Origin: Streptomyces sp. NBC_01267
Lineage (GTDB): Bacteria; Actinomycetota; Actinomycetes; Streptomycetales; Streptomycetaceae
Reading direction: 5' to 3'
NCBI RefSeq assembly: GCF_036241575.1
Contig: NZ_CP108455.1
Coordinates: 4,467,501 to 4,531,500, forward strand
DNA: 64,000 nucleotides
Shown here: positions 63,308 to 64,000 of the stretch, piece after piece
How positions within the stretch are numbered: the first letter of the stretch is position 1
Layout: every line of letters begins with the position of its first letter
The notes under the pieces: generated by a model
What the model was told of the DNA's origin: nothing
What the model saw: the letters and a program-made list of their open reading frames with translations, nothing else
Databases searched by the model: none
Translations under genes and position numbers: made by a program

Positions 63308-64000
63308 GTGTCCGCGAATTCCGCGAGCCCCGCCCCCAGTCCCACGAAGTTCCGAATACCCAAGATCCCGTTCTGGGCCCAGATCGTCGCCGGTCTGGTG
63401 ATCGGTGTGCTGCTGGGCTGGCTGACCCGCAGCCAGGACATCCACTGGCTCTACGCCACGCTCGACAAGGTCGGCCACATCTTCGTCCAGCTGCTGAAGC
63501 TGGCCGTGGCCCCGCTCGTCTTCTTCGCGATCCTGGTGTCCATCACCAACCTGCGCAAGGTCAACAACGCCGCCAGGCTGGCCACCCGCACCCTGCTCTG
63601 GTTCATGATCACGTCACTGATCGCCGTCGCCATCGGCCTCGCGATCGGTCTGATCACCAACCCGGGCGCCGGCACCGGCCTGACCCCGAAGGACGGCAAG
63701 CTGCCCGAACACGCGGGCTCCTGGCTGGACTTCCTCACCGGGATCATCCCGGAGAACGTGATCGACCCGTTCACCCAGCTCAACGTCCTGCAGATCGTCT
63801 TCATGGCAGCCGTCGCCGGTATCGCCGCGCTCTCCCTCGGTGAGAAGGCGCAGCCGATCCTCACCCTCAGCGAGGCCGTGCTCGAACTGCTCCAGAAGGC
63901 CCTGTGGTGGGTCATCCGCCTCGCCCCGCTGGGCACCATCGGCCTCATCGGCTTCGCCATCGCCGACTACGGCTGGGACCTCATCGGCAAGTACGCGACC
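63308..64000 (+). CDS. Dicarboxylate/amino acid:cation symporter, 5' part (cut by window end)
   Basis: 231 residues visible. GTG 63308, 101 bp after the leader-peptide stop. The start SANSASPAPSPTKFRIPKIP leads into the hydrophobic helices of the DAACS family (Glu/Asp/cystine transporters): WAQIVAGLVIGVLLGWL, VQLLKLAVAPLVFFAILVSI and FMAAVAGIAALSLGEKAQPI. Members carry glutamate, dicarboxylates or L-cystine (TcyP type). The Cys leader in front makes cystine the most likely cargo, by inference. The HP loops that determine substrate lie beyond the edge. Confidence 0.85.
   Translation, partial: MSANSASPAPSPTKFRIPKIPFWAQIVAGLVIGVLLGWLTRSQDIHWLYATLDKVGHIFVQLLKLAVAPLVFFAILVSITNLRKVNNAARLATRTLLWFMITSLIAVAIGLAIGLITNPGAGTGLTPKDGKLPEHAGSWLDFLTGIIPENVIDPFTQLNVLQIVFMAAVAGIAALSLGEKAQPILTLSEAVLELLQKALWWVIRLAPLGTIGLIGFAIADYGWDLIGKYAT

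Overview
This is chromosomal DNA of a Streptomyces species or a very close relative. The base composition is high in G+C, many genes start with GTG, and the window carries the developmental pair bldN/rsbN and bdtA, the rex-hemACD operon with its Rex operator, a class I lysyl-tRNA synthetase and a futalosine-type menaquinone cluster. Gene symbols were assigned by recognising protein motifs and gene order; no database search was run. I see no insertion sequence, prophage, CRISPR array or tRNA gene.

Layout. 1-2560: the 3' end of a ribosomal RNA operon (partial 23S, 5S, strong terminator). 2581-6550: a HAD phosphatase, an MFS exporter, an AcuC-type deacetylase and an unassigned conserved protein. 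6680-9399: bdtA, the 32-residue ribosomal protein bS22, an SDR-fold protein and an acyltransferase; as I recall, mycobacteria have the same order (Rv0500A-Rv0502). 9559-11755: rsbN and bldN on the minus strand, with a BldN-type promoter in front of rsbN. 12141-19877: a SerB-like phosphatase, a glutaredoxin-like protein, and rex-hemA-hemC-hemD followed by hemB, i.e. redox-controlled tetrapyrrole synthesis. 20172-29505: an accessory stretch of secreted proteins and lipoproteins, a MarR/AhpD-like divergent pair, two DUF4232 proteins and a membrane-anchored HTH protein. 29606-33328: divergent argS and lysS. 33441-36686: a DUF2637 (SpdB-like) protein and two DUF3558-like lipoproteins. 36857-42595: rtcB, an SDR, a YnfA-type protein, a Mut7-C RNase, a metallophosphatase, small secreted proteins and two gene remnants. 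42667-50336: hemL leading a run of genes that ends in the system II cytochrome c assembly set (TlpA-like, CcdA, ResB, ResC). 50441-54575: an SRPBCC protein convergent with a coupled pair made of a P-loop ATPase and a membrane-anchored periplasmic-binding-fold protein. 54712-62821: a deaminase, a PLDc_N protein, the menaquinone genes mqnL, mqnP, mqnM and mqnE with a rhomboid protease and an Lrp/AsnC regulator among them, a GNAT enzyme and a DUF4229 protein. 63048-64000: a Cys-rich leader peptide with candidate attenuator hairpins ahead of a truncated cation symporter gene.

The genes fit one theme: haem supply (rex-hemACD, hemB, hemL), haem delivery to cytochrome c (ccdA/resB/resC) and the menaquinone that feeds the respiratory chain (mqn genes) lie within about 50 kb. 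They are interleaved with the BldN developmental sigma factor system and a set of poorly characterised cell-surface proteins.

The most interesting items are the Cys leader/attenuator at the right end, the ATPase plus binding-protein pair, the membrane-anchored HTH protein with four upstream direct repeats, and the candidate BldN and BldD sites around bldN/rsbN.
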